This document shows, piece after piece, positions 24,510 to 35,180 of a stretch of DNA of 64,000 nucleotides. A program made the translations under genes and the position numbers. This DNA comes from Plutella xylostella (Eukaryota; Arthropoda; Insecta; Lepidoptera; Plutellidae), in NCBI RefSeq assembly GCF_932276165.1, contig NC_064012.1, forward strand, positions 11,291,501 to 11,355,500, given 5' to 3'. The notes under the pieces were generated by a model that had not been told where the DNA came from, did no database searches, and saw only the letters and a list, made by a program, of their open reading frames with translations. The first letter of the stretch is position 1; every line of letters begins with the position of its first letter.

Positions 24510-27500
24510 GTTTGTTACATAGCAGTTATTATTACGTATTTAATTTAAAGTAGGTACTTACAAACAAATCTTCACGGCTTCCCGATATAAACTGTCGCTA
24601 CTGATGTATGGGCTAAAAAGAGTTTTTAATTCTTTTTGAAGTACGGGCCCCTAAAATCTAGGTACCTATATTAACACCTTCTAGCTTGTATAAGAGCTTT
24701 TTTGTGGATGGTAAGTTGTTTTTAAAATACATAAATAAGTTAATGAAGTTAACAGGCAAAATTTCAAGTATATAGGGTTGCTACATGAAAGATAGCAGTG
24801 CCCTCATTTAATTTCAGGACTTTATAGTTTCACTGTACTTATTCTTGAAATACTATACCTACCTAGTAGTTCTGAAGTAATAAGATTCCCACAACCAATC
24901 CCTGTGGTAATTTGAAAAGCTTAAATCAAGTCATTTTAGTCATAACTAGCTACTTAAGTTAACTCGTAGGTAATGTAATGTAACACGTTTTTCCTTAGAA
25001 TCCAAGTATATCCACTATATAATTAAATATTTCTTCTAATAATTTTTGCATAAACGTTTCGTTTTAATTTCATGAGCTTTCATTTAACTCATTAGGGCGT
25101 GGAAATCTTGCTCGGTTGCATGTTTTAATCACATTTTTAAAAACATTTTCTATTGTTTTCGTAACATTGTTGCAAATTAATATCCCGCGTACATTATTTA
25201 TAAATAACAAATGAAAATGGAAAACTATATGTAATTAAATTAAATGTGTCCAGCTTGACAATTACAGGACCCAAAAATTATACGTTGTCCAGCGATGAAA
25301 TCTGTCGGTCCCTCCTTTGTCCCTGGACAGTAGTTTATTAATTTTCTTCTTCGATGCGCATCGTTTGTTATTGTGAGACCTTTTTGTAACACTAATTTAA
25401 GGAAATCGGTTTTCTGCAAACCCTCTTCTAAGAAACTACCCGTGTCGCTCAAAGGAAATTAAAAAATCTTTCCGCTAAAAATAATCAAAATTTGGCAAAT
25501 AATAAAAATAATATTGTCTACTATCATTACGAGTACAAAATAATTGTCGTACATCTCCAATCACTGCCTACTTACGACTAGCGCTTTTTCTCTGGAATCA
25601 ATGAGGATAATTGTACTTCCATCACAGCTTCCATGCGAAGCTGTCGGCCCTCAAGTAAATAGTTTCTTTAAACAAGTTAGTATCCAAGGGCACATGGTAC
25701 ATGGGTGTTCTAGATAGGGGATAAAATAGGTTACAGCACCTTTGGGACTTCACATTTCTAGGCCGTTCCAGTAGTGTATAATAACTAATAAACTAAGTTC
25801 TTGGGAGCCAGCCTTGGGGATTCCCATAAATACACAAAGACATGTTGAAAAGTTTCTAAACTTTCGAAACTTAATTTAACATCTAAGCTAAAATATTGCA
25901 GTCTTTTTTATTCAAACCTGCAAAATTCATAGTTCTTTATAAAACTTTTCCCTAGCTTAATTTATTTAGGTCACAGGTTTAGAGATTTAACATTTAGATC
26001 GGTCAGCACAGGAAATTGTGAAACTATAACTGCATTCATATTCATACAGAAAATTACGTGATACGAGTACCTAAATCAACAATGTAATAACATACGATGC
26101 ATAGCGATAGCAAGAAAATTAGACAATTTGCCACTTGTATGTTGTTACATAGTTGAGGCGATAAAGCAACACCTAGGTAGCCCATCGAGGGTCGAAACTG
26201 ACGTCAACAGGTCTGCTATACGCACCAAGTGGGTCAAGGAATATGCACCGATGTATTTGACCCGGGACTTTATCAAATTCCGATTGGACCGGACATTTTA
26301 GCAAAATTTAATTTCCCATTTTGGGTCGGCGCTGCAGCAGTGGCAGTGTTCATGTGAATTGGGTCAGTTAGTTTACTTGACGTGCTGGATTTTCACTTTA
26401 AAAATTTTCTTTATTTCGTTTTGATGCTAGGAAATTTAGGTACCACCTAAATTTAGATCTTGTAATTGCTTTGCAGAGCTTTGTAGATTTCCAAGCTCTA
26501 TAAGCGCCACGCAACGCTATAGTTCAGAATATGAAGAATCATAGGCTTTCTTTGGACATCGCAGGTCTTGAAAAGAAAATAAGACAGATATTACAAGGAA
26601 ATAGTTGGGAACGTGTGACAGAGGATGGCCTAACATTCCTAAATAAAGAGATGGCTAGGGAAAAGAAGCAAAGAATACCTGTATATAAGGGTACCGTGTC
26701 ATGTCATATTAGTTAGGTAAGTATTATATTCTATGCAACATGTACTTATTTCCGTGTTAATTTGTTGCATCTAAGTGTATATTTATAACAACAAATTAAA
26801 ACAATGTAGGTCATGGACTGAATGGCAATAATAAACAAACAATTAGGTCGCGGAAGATATTCAGGCCGAGGGCTGTATTCCCAACTGATAACGTCCAATC
26901 ATATCCCTTATTTATTTTAAGATATGTACCTCGGTTCTTTGATGGATGGTTTTGTCTTTGACCAATGACATTTTGTTATATTTTCATGAGAATTTAGAGA
27001 AATGTAAATAGCTACCGCGTTACAGATATGTGAGGGTTTGAGGATAGGATTTTAATTAGAGGTGGTAGGTTTGGGTGTAACGATGTTAATGCCGGGTCCT
27101 CTCTTTTTTCTTTTGTCATTGGTTTGGGTAGGTGCAAATGAAGCTTTAGCAGAAAATCATCGTGAAGGTGTCACATTTATGTCAACGTATGAGATAATTT
27201 ATACTATAATTATTATGTGCACGCGCTCCGCAGCATTTACTCTTGGGACAAGCTGTGCACTAAATATTTCATAGGTACTTTTGACGTTTGTCCACGTTAC
27301 TTACATTACATTCATAGATGATTCGGCGTGACCAGTCACTATAATCACTATGTACCCTCTCCGCAACTCATTGTATAAATCTCTGAGTAAATAATGAAAG
27401 TCCTTCGATATTGTATTCTTTGTTAATATAAATCCTTGATAACATAAAGGAAAACTTAGAAGATACACATGATATTCTTTTAAAAACCCTCGGTCTCAAG

Positions 27501-28420
27501 GCTGAAAAACAATGCACCATCAGACGAGTGACAAGCGGATATCGGGTTCCCGATGCTGACCTATTAGCGCCATACTACAATCTGTTGTTCCCTACCTGAA
27601 CCTTTCCTAAGAAAAGTCATGTTGAGAGTGTTGAGACATAGAACAAAAGACACACCCCTTTCTGCAAACACAATGCACAGTTTCAGGTTTCACGTAGCTT
27701 TAATGAAAAGGAAAACTTTTCACTTGGCTACTGTTTGTTTTTAGTCCGTGGAAAAAAAAAACTTATTTGACACGCCGACAACAACAAAAACTAAAAAAAT
27801 ATACAATAAAAAACAAAAAAAGGGTTGCTGTCTAGAGAGCGTCAACTTAGCATGTGCTGTGGACAATAAGGCCACAGCGCTGGTTTTTAGGTGGCCCTTA
27901 GGCTTGCATAAGCATACAGAGAAAATATTAATAGGCCTTCGATTTTACCTGCCTCTGCACCGTCGTGGCAACGATATAATTCAGGAACAGTTGACCCAAC
28001 ATGAAACATACATAGCATGATCTCAGTTCTCAGTCCACCTAGCTCATACCCTTTTCCGATGTAGGTCAATTGGGTATAACGAAATTATGAAAAAGTAGGG
28101 TTAATATATTATAAAGTATATTATTTCCTGAATGTGTACAATAGTTTATGATAATAATGGCTTGCGAATGCACTACTGACACTATGTTCCCACGAACGCT
28201 GTAATTTGGCAACCGTGCTATGAATTGTTTATGTGTGTGAATCCTACATATGGCATGGAGCTGCATGTTATAAATTTATAATAAACAAAAATACATACAA
28301 CCCATGATGTTGAAAATAAACCGCGATGCATTATTTATTCAATTTAAGTTATCAAATCAATATACTTAATTGTTTTAACGTTCTATTCAGCAAGGAAGTT
28401 GAAGCAGCTAGTGTAGGTAA
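24510..28420. other. non-coding DNA with a GGGTCA cluster
   Basis: No gene is supported. A 61-codon ATG frame at 26531-26716 has no recognisable domain. GGGTCA half-sites cluster at 26226-26367. Confidence 0.45.
26226..26367 (+). promoter_or_regulatory. cluster of GGGTCA nuclear-receptor half-sites
   Basis: CAAGTGGGTCAAGGA at 26226, the inverse TTTGACCCGG near 26256, GGGTCGGCG near 26323 and GAATTGGGTCAG near 26357 lie within about 140 bases. The first and last fit the HR3/E75 site rule of an A/T-rich stretch followed by TRGGTCA. Enhancer function is an inference. Confidence 0.35.
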
Positions 28421-28422
28421 CT

Positions 28423-29615
28423 ACACTCACGGGCAATGAAAAAGTTCCACTCTCAAAATGCCGACATCAAACGACCCAATTTTTTCACAACATTTCATTT
28501 AACACGTTCTCTGCGTTCCGGGGACTTTACCGCCCCGTACGATGACCATCATTCGGCGCGGTAGTGAAAATGTAGTGTATATTGGCTGGTGCGGAGGTAG
28601 TATTTTTACGGTTTTTGGTTGTACGAATGAGATGACTAGATATTTGTGTTAAATTTAATCAGTTGATATAGTATTCACTCAGCGGGTATTATAAACCCCG
28701 TTTCGCACCAGGAAGCAAAAGTTATTGTCAAGTGCGTTACGGGGTCTATGAACCCCGTACACAGGATTACTTGCCCGTACGAGGTTCTGAGCTCGGTTGC
28801 GTAAGTGCGTTTATAAGTGCAAGACGGGATATCGATAAAAAATAAATGTATAAGTTTCTATGAAATCTTGAGAAAATCTATGAGCAGTCGGGAAGCTGAT
28901 AATAAAATGAAAACACTGTGTCGTAAGTGCAACAAAGCATACTGTTTGAAGTGCTATAATTTAAAACATTAAACTAATATACTTACGTTATTCCTACATC
29001 CTATCTAAGTCACCTATTATGCCAATAAGATATGTTTTTGTGTGTTGATTAAAAATAAATATTTTCTAAAATTTGTCGATAGTTTTATTCCCACCACCAT
29101 AATTTTATCGATAAATAAATGATCTGTGCGTAACAGGGCTCTAAGAACCTCGTTTCCAGTGCGTTACGGGGACAAAGGCATCCCGTACTTTAATTTTATT
29201 TATAAGTTGATAAGTTTTCCTCCTGTCAACGTACCTACTGGAAAAGCGTAATGTAGCAATTTTAATACTGTTGTCGTTGGTATAAAAAAAACAACAACAA
29301 AAGATTTTTGACAATTTTACAGGTGTTTGAAGTGAATCGGGTATGCAGGGCGTTTTTATCCCCGTAACGCACTGTAAATAATTTTATTACGGGCATGCTC
29401 GACCCCGTAACGCACCGTGGTTTAGATTGAGAGTTTGAGCTGCCGCAGTGAACGTGTTAAAATTTGAAAAAAATATTACTCTTTTTAGTTGGTAATATCC
29501 TGCTGATGCTCTGTTAAATGTACTCCAATGTTGCAGAAGACGACATTAAGCTAGCCTTTCCCGTTAAGTAATTTGGTGTTTTTCTCAGTGGAACCTTTTC
29601 ATTGCCCGTGAGTGT
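28423..29615. mobile_element. ACTCACGGGCAATGAAA element interrupted by a TTAA element
   Basis: Left end ACACTCACGGGCAATGAAAA followed by AGTTCCACT; right end AGTGGAACC...TTTTCATTGCCCGTGAGTGT. Flanking TA is present on both sides. Without the inner element (28503-29456) it is about 235 bp, the same size as the copy at 22979. Confidence 0.85.
28503..29456. mobile_element. TTAA-inserting element (piggyBac-like MITE) with internal repeats
   Basis: Ends are CACGTTCTCTGCG and CGCAGTGAACGTG, bounded by TTAA at 28499-28502 and 29457-29460. A TTAA duplication is typical of piggyBac transposons, but no transposase is present in 954 bp. Inside are about six versions of a 30-base motif like GTGCGTTACGGGG...CCCCGTAC, at about 28513, 28680, 28732, 29158, 29340 and 29385; those near the right end are mostly inverted relative to those on the left. 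Confidence 0.85.
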
Positions 29616-29619
29616 ATAT

Positions 29620-31160
29620 TATTATTTTCATTATGAAAATCATGACGAAGACTTTTTATTATAAATGACATATTTTTTTAATTTTCCGTAGATATAATTC
29701 TGTAAGCTAGTCAATATCCTATCCTAACCGAGATGTGCTGTCGGAAACCCTTTCAAAGTTGCTTCTTCTAATAAGAATTGTAATGATTAAAAAAAAAACT
29801 GGGCAGGGCAGCATTGTTTGGCCCCTTCATTACAAGAAGATTCTAATATTGCCTATAACCCTGTCGCGATAAAAAATCGGATCCGGTAAAACTATATGCA
29901 GATATCCAGCCATAACAAAACAAAAATATAAAAATAATACCTACATGAGTGAAATGAATTTATATTTTTAACGTACAAATACAAAAGTAGGCAAAGAGGA
30001 GCTTCCACGATAAGTATACGAGCCTCTTTGTAACATCCTACGCGTGTATAGAAGTGGAAATCAAGATGGAAAAATAGAACATCTGAAATATTTCAAGTAT
30101 GTATCTACTTAGAAACGATTGTTCGATTCTCCGTTTTACATGTAGGTAAAGATGGAACAGAAACAGTCAGTAAAATAATTTTGTTTTTGCAGCTAATAGG
30201 CAGTTATATTTTTTACAGCTGCAACAGCCTGTACTTCTGAAGAGCTCTTGTGTCACCACCTTTCTTTGATCCATATTCACGCGCACCCTGTGCGTAGAAT
30301 TCTATATTTTTATATATAGGTATTATTAATATTAAATTCCATTTATTCCATGTCACAAAGAGCCTTCAATCGAGTCATTTAAAAAAACAGTAGGTTTTTT
30401 TACCTATATATTTTTTGTACCATTGCTTGTATTTATTAAATTGTCCTACATTTTACTGGCTATTAGATACAAGGCCTCCAGGTATAATAAACACCCTTTC
30501 AAAGAAAATAGAACGGAAAGTAATCACCATTACCTGGAAGCTCGAAGCTGTCAGTGAAGCAGGTGTCATTAGCACTATGGTGGATGGCATGGCTCCATTA
30601 CTAGTGTGTATTAAATTACCTTTCCTCCATGACCTATTTTAGAAAGACGTTGTTGCAGCTCATAAAGTAACAATGTTTATCAGTTTTATCACACCTTGGA
30701 CCGCAACAATACCGTAAAGTAGTAACTCCTGTGCTCAGGTACTTGGTTACTTTATTGGTTGACCGATGGTGAACGTTTTTAGTAATCGTAAATGGTTGTC
30801 CCTGTTCTTCTTTTTTTAATAGGTATGTACTTGCCAAGGCAAGCATAAATGCACATATCGACGGTCATTTTGGTTCATATAAGAATATTATTGTTAAAAA
30901 TTACATAGGTATTGCTATTTCGTTTAGAGGTAAGTATGTACGTACAAAATAGTTTAGCTACGTATGTACTAATGGAGTTGAAACTGACTTTTTGGCATGA
31001 GTACTTAATACATGTTCAGTATAGAATGGGCTAGATAGGTCGACGATTCTGACGAGGCTTTCAAATCAGAGGAAGCGTCTGTTCAACTATAGTGATGAGA
31101 TGAAGGATTATTACTATTAAAGTTAATTCTCTAAACAAACTTAATATCCAATCAGAAATT
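29620..31160. other. non-coding DNA
   Basis: AT-rich. A 75-codon frame at 30415-30642 has no recognisable domain and no conserved context. No gene called. Confidence 0.45.
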
Positions 31161-31163
31161 TAA

Positions 31164-31444
31164 ATGATTTCTGCATTTCCAGCGCTGTGCAGAAATCTTT
31201 CATCAACTCCTGAAAACATTTTTCCAATAATTTATTTTACTTGTTGGTATAACACAATTTTCTCCACGGGTGGTGGTAAATATCCTGCAATATCTAGAAA
31301 CGCAATTCCGAGTCGTTTATCAAAGGGCTTCTTCTTATTAAATGGCAATTGGCAACAGCCAACCTTCGGTGAACCTGCCACAACGGTATCAGCCCCCCTA
31401 CTCTTGAAAGGCAATGTATTGCGTTTGGCTTGCGTTCTCAACAT
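31164..31444 (-). pseudogene. unrecognised coding-like fragment, probably transposon-derived
   Basis: On the minus strand an ATG frame begins MLRTQAKRNTLPFKSRGADT and passes AFLDIAGYLPPPVEKIVLYQ. After one stop (31232-31234) the same frame continues with IIGKMFSGVDERFLHSAGNA. The composition looks protein-like, but I do not recognise the family. The overlapping + strand frame (31164-31517) is also open and is the likely shadow. The start codon lies inside a 52-bp inverted repeat shared with 31731-31782. Confidence 0.35.
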
Positions 31445-31782
31445 TAAAAAAAATCATAAATTCTCTTCAGAATCGATTTTACAAAAAGTAAAAATACATA
31501 AATGTTCATCTAGATAACGTCTTTTTTTAGAACCTAGCACTAAGAACCAAGTACCCAAAATATAGAATTTGTTTTAGATTTTGACCGAAAAAGCCTTTTT
31601 GCAAAGTAACTTCTAAATTGTAGGCATTACATTATTGTTTCTAGGTTCAATAAATCGGCATTACCTAGCTGATCATATTAGTATTTTTACTTTTTAGAAA
31701 AACGCCTCTGGAAAAAAGTTATGATTTATGTAATGTTGAGAACGCAAGCCAAACGCAATACATTGCCTTTCAAGAGTAGGGG
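31395..31782. repeat. 52-bp perfect inverted repeat, 284-bp spacer
   Basis: 31395-31446 is the exact reverse complement of 31731-31782 (TAATGTTGAGAACGCAAGCC...). Immediately before the second arm the similarity continues imperfectly (ATGATTTATG against CATAAAT-type sequence). After the second arm a + strand frame, one base shifted, reads ENVLDLLEIADIPKRGSLKT and stops near 31910. Confidence 0.9.
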
Positions 31783-31914
31783 TACATGACTGCTTTGAAA
31801 ATGTCCTCGATTTGTTGGAAATTGCAGACATCCCGAAGAGAGGTTCCTTGAAAACTAGTCCTTTGAATTTCAAAGATGCTCTAATGATGTATTATGAAAA
31901 CTTCTTGTAAACTA

Positions 31915-33160
31915 CACGTGCATATTTCAAGGATATTCATCTCAAGGGAATAAAAATATAAGATACTGATAATGAAACTTTTTTCTTTGGTTTGTATTGG
32001 TTTTATCTTTTCATCATCAGCCCTCTATCAGCTACTGTTAGGTATATGTAAGCATTTTTTGTGTGCCTACGCCAATTTTTTGGCTATGTGCCGCCTTATC
32101 TACTGTTTTCCTGCAATCTTGCTGATATCATCTGGCTTTTCTAACCAGAGGGACTCAAAAATTTAAGGTAATTTTGCGGCATTTTAGATATTTACTTACT
32201 CATATATGTACTTATACGAATTAGGATTCCTACAGAAATCCATACAATGCCTTTACTTACCTACCTAGTCTTTAAATCAAACCTATTCAGCAACAAGGTT
32301 TGTTTACCAACAATTGTTAGTGACAGACACACGATTTCTTTGAACTTAACCGTGATAGCTAATGCTTATCAAGTACCAAGTACACCATAGGAAAAGGTCA
32401 TGACATGTCCTCAAAAACATTATCTGCGTGACCTACTGACCCAATGCACTTGGCTTAGAAACCCCTCATTTTGCCGTACCTACCTAATACCCCAAATGTT
32501 GCCCTCCCCACCGCCACCGCCGCCGCCACTGCCGTCGTCTATACCCTCCCCTCCCCCCGCTACCTCAGCCCCTCTGCTTACCCCTATTCGCCCAGTCGAG
32601 CTAGCACTTTCAAGTCTTCGCAACCATGTCAACTTTTATTATCAGAATCTGTTTATCGTTAAATTCAAATTTTTCATTGTTCCCCAATCCCCACTGACCC
32701 ATATTTTTTCTCATTGCATATCACCCGTCATGTATTCCATCACCGAAAATCACCATATTGGCGCCATAAAAAGAACTCGTTATTCATACAAAACGCACAG
32801 ATATATGGGTTAAATGTATTCATTTATTTTGTTATTCTGATCAAAATTTATGTTATTCGTATTACAACAGGTCGATGTTTCCATCATGTCATGTTTCTTC
32901 ATAGGAGTTGATACAAAAAGTTTGAGTTTACTGCCTTTTAACCCACTGTTTGCAATAGAATTGATTTCTGCATTTTTTTTTTAATTCCATTATTTTTATG
33001 CCACGTTGTTTTGTTGTAGCTACACTACCTACCTAGGACAAACAAGATTGTTAAGGTGTAGTTATTTTATGCTAATCGTCATCTAAATCTTGTCTTTCAC
33101 AACCCCAAGTTATCGGAGTTAGCCTCATGAAACTCGGACCAATTTCGCTTATAATAATCT
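31915..33160. other. non-coding DNA
   Basis: A C-rich block CCACCGCCACCGCCGCCGCC lies near 32508. Frames over it are low-complexity and not convincing. No gene called. Confidence 0.45.
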
Positions 33161-33162
33161 AA

Positions 33163-33382
33163 GAGCTCATTCACACGAAGACGAATCGTGATTTTTCACG
33201 AATCGTGTTTTTTCACGATTCGTTATTTTTTTTGACGGGAGCAATGCTTTTTATATACCCATGTTCACACGCTTCACGAATCGTGAAAAGAGACGTAGAC
33301 GGATACGTCGGTCACTACGGTCATTAGAATGACCGAATTTTATACCGAATCGTCAAAGACGTATCCCATGTGAATGCGCCCT
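33163..33382 (+). mobile_element. MITE with CGAATCGTG palindromes, internally deleted copy
   Basis: It begins AGAGCTCATTCACACGAAGA and ends CATGTGAATGCGCCCT. Near the left end CACGAATCGTG and its partners repeat three times in 50 bases (ACGAATCGTGATTTTTCACG...). It lacks about 95 bases present in the adjoining copy, joined at a short GACCGAAT junction. Confidence 0.85.
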
Positions 33383-33383
33383 T

Positions 33384-33695
33384 AGAGCTCATTCACACGA
33401 AGACGAATCGTGATTTTTCACGAATCGTGTTTTTTCATGATTCGTTATTTTTTTTGACGGGAGCAATGCTTTTTATATACCCATGTTCACACGCTTCACG
33501 AATCGTGAAAAAAGACGTAGACGGATACGTCGGTCACTACGGTCATTAGAATGACGATTCGTTGAAAATCTATTTCTATTCGATAAAAATTCGTTGAAAA
33601 AACACGATTCCGTATTCAATGTGAACATCTATCCGTCAAGGCGAATCGTGTTTTATACCGAATCGTCAAAGACGTATCCCGTGTGATTGCGCCCT
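33384..33695 (+). mobile_element. MITE with CGAATCGTG palindromes, fuller copy
   Basis: This is the second unit of a head-to-tail pair. It starts GAGCTCATTCACACGAAGAC one base after the first unit ends, and finishes GTGTGATTGCGCCCT. It is almost identical to the first copy on both sides of the extra interior block at about 33554-33652. Confidence 0.85.
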
Positions 33696-33750
33696 TAGGT
33701 GGATGCCTAATACGATTTTTTGTTTCCTGACGATCCCTATGCCTGTAAAT

Positions 33751-34033
33751 GAGAATGGCCAAATCTGACCCGTTTTGCAGCCACTAACCAAACCTATTTT
33801 TATTCAATGATTAGGTGTTCTAAATGAAGGAAAAATAATAAAAAAAATCTAAACCACGTTTAAAAAAAAACTTAGTATGGGACTAGATCTAGTCAGCACC
33901 TATATCTTCGTTCTCCCATGCCTCATAATAATAAAATTTACAGCACTATATACTGTAGTCATGAGCTACACATCAGTGTTTCATCAATGGCTGCTCTGGC
34001 GGGTCATGGCGCCATATAGAAATGGCCATTCTC
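33751..34033 (+). mobile_element. MITE with GAGAATGGCCA ends, copy 2
   Basis: It starts GAGAATGGCCAAATCTGAC and ends ATGGCGCCATATAGAAATGGCCATTCTC. It is the inverted counterpart of 24213-24501. Confidence 0.8.
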
Positions 34034-34324
34034 CTTTGCTTTTACAACTTCCACTTGAACAAATTTCTCCTAAATTTTGCCCAATTGTATGATAAAATTT
34101 TAATTATTGAGAACAACAGCCTCAGGTGTCTTACAAGATTAAATTTTATCAGTGATATTCCTCTTGGCAGGTGAATCTTATGTAACTGTCCTGGATCCTG
34201 TTTATAAATTTATTATTAAATATAAATTAACAGTGCAAAAAAATGCCCGATGTAACGTGTCCTATATATAATTTCAGCTAGCATGATTTCTAAAATAAGT
34301 ACATCACAGGTGACCTGTATTTTG

Positions 34325-34560
34325 TACAGGGTGTTGCAAAAAGGAAGCCGCAGGGGGTGACTCGGAGGGTCATTCTGAACAACTTTTGATCTACGAGTTT
34401 TGGAAATTTGCAAAAAAAAATGTTCGTCCTCCATAGTAAAAAAGTCACGTGACTAACAAAGTTTCTATAGATTTTTTTATTTTTATTTTCATGAATTTTC
34501 AAAACTCGTAGAACAAAAGTTGTTCAGAATGACCCCCTGAGTCACCTCCTTTTGGCTTAT
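34325..34560. mobile_element. foldback element starting ACAGGGTGTTGCAAAAAGG
   Basis: After ACAGGGTGTTGCAAAAAGG, the block GTGACTCGGAGGGTCATTCT...GAACAACTTTTGATCTACGAG is answered by CTCGTAGAACAAAAGTTGTT CAGAATGACCCCCTGAGTCACC, giving arms of about 50 bases. A partial relative is at 23262. Confidence 0.7.
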
Positions 34561-34589
34561 CATGTCGGCAGTTACATACTTACATCGTA

Positions 34590-34799
34590 CACTCGCGATT
34601 CTCGCGAGCAATGAAAAACTCTATAATTAGCTCCAAAATTTATTCTAAACGGAAAATATTGAAGTAAGTACATTTAACAGCGCATCAGAATAAGAATATT
34701 ACCAACAAAAAACGTAAATATTGTGTTCTTTAAAATTTTATGTAAAAAAATCGTGTCGACATTTTGTTGGATGAACTTTTTCATTGTTCGAGAGTATAC
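34590..34799. mobile_element. diverged ACTCACGGGCAATGAAA element
   Basis: It starts ACACTCGCGATTCTCGCGAG CAATGAAAAACTC and ends GATGAACTTTTTCATTGTTCGAGAGT. The interior CATCAGAATAAGAATATTACC matches the copy at 22979. Confidence 0.65.
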
Positions 34800-35093
34800 C
34801 ATGTATGTAACTGGCCCCATTACATTGACTCGTCCCCCCCCTATTCTCAAAACCTCTGTACACAACATGATATGACCAGATCAATGAATAAATAATCAGC
34901 AGATAGTTATTATGGCCATCTAAACGCCACTTTATGAAATTAGTGATCATATCATGTGTAAAACACACACCAAAAATTTAGGCCCCTCAATTGTTCTTTT
35001 TCAAACCTATCCATTATGTCAGATAATTTAAAAAATAGTGTCATGAAAAAATATAAGTAATATTTTTTTTGTGTCTGAATATTTTTAGTTTTG

Positions 35094-35180
35094 CCAAAAC
35101 GGCGATATACGGGCAGACAGACATGACGAACCTATAAAGATTCTTATTTTTGCCATCTGGCAAACGGACCCTTAAAAACC
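35094..35180 (+). repeat. right-end fragment of the GGTTCCGTAGC repeat
   Basis: CGGGCAGACAGACATGACGA acctataaagattctta-type sequence followed by TTTTTGCCATCTGGCAAACGG ACCCTTAAAAA matches the right ends of copies 2 and 3 with several changes. Confidence 0.6.

Noticed and set aside
26531..26716. 61-codon ATG frame MKNHRLSLDIAGLEKKIRQI...
   Set aside because: No recognisable domain, no splice or promoter context, and length within chance for AT-rich DNA.
32471..32813. Proline-rich frames near 32.5 kb
   Set aside because: They arise from a CCG/CCA microsatellite and have no further support.
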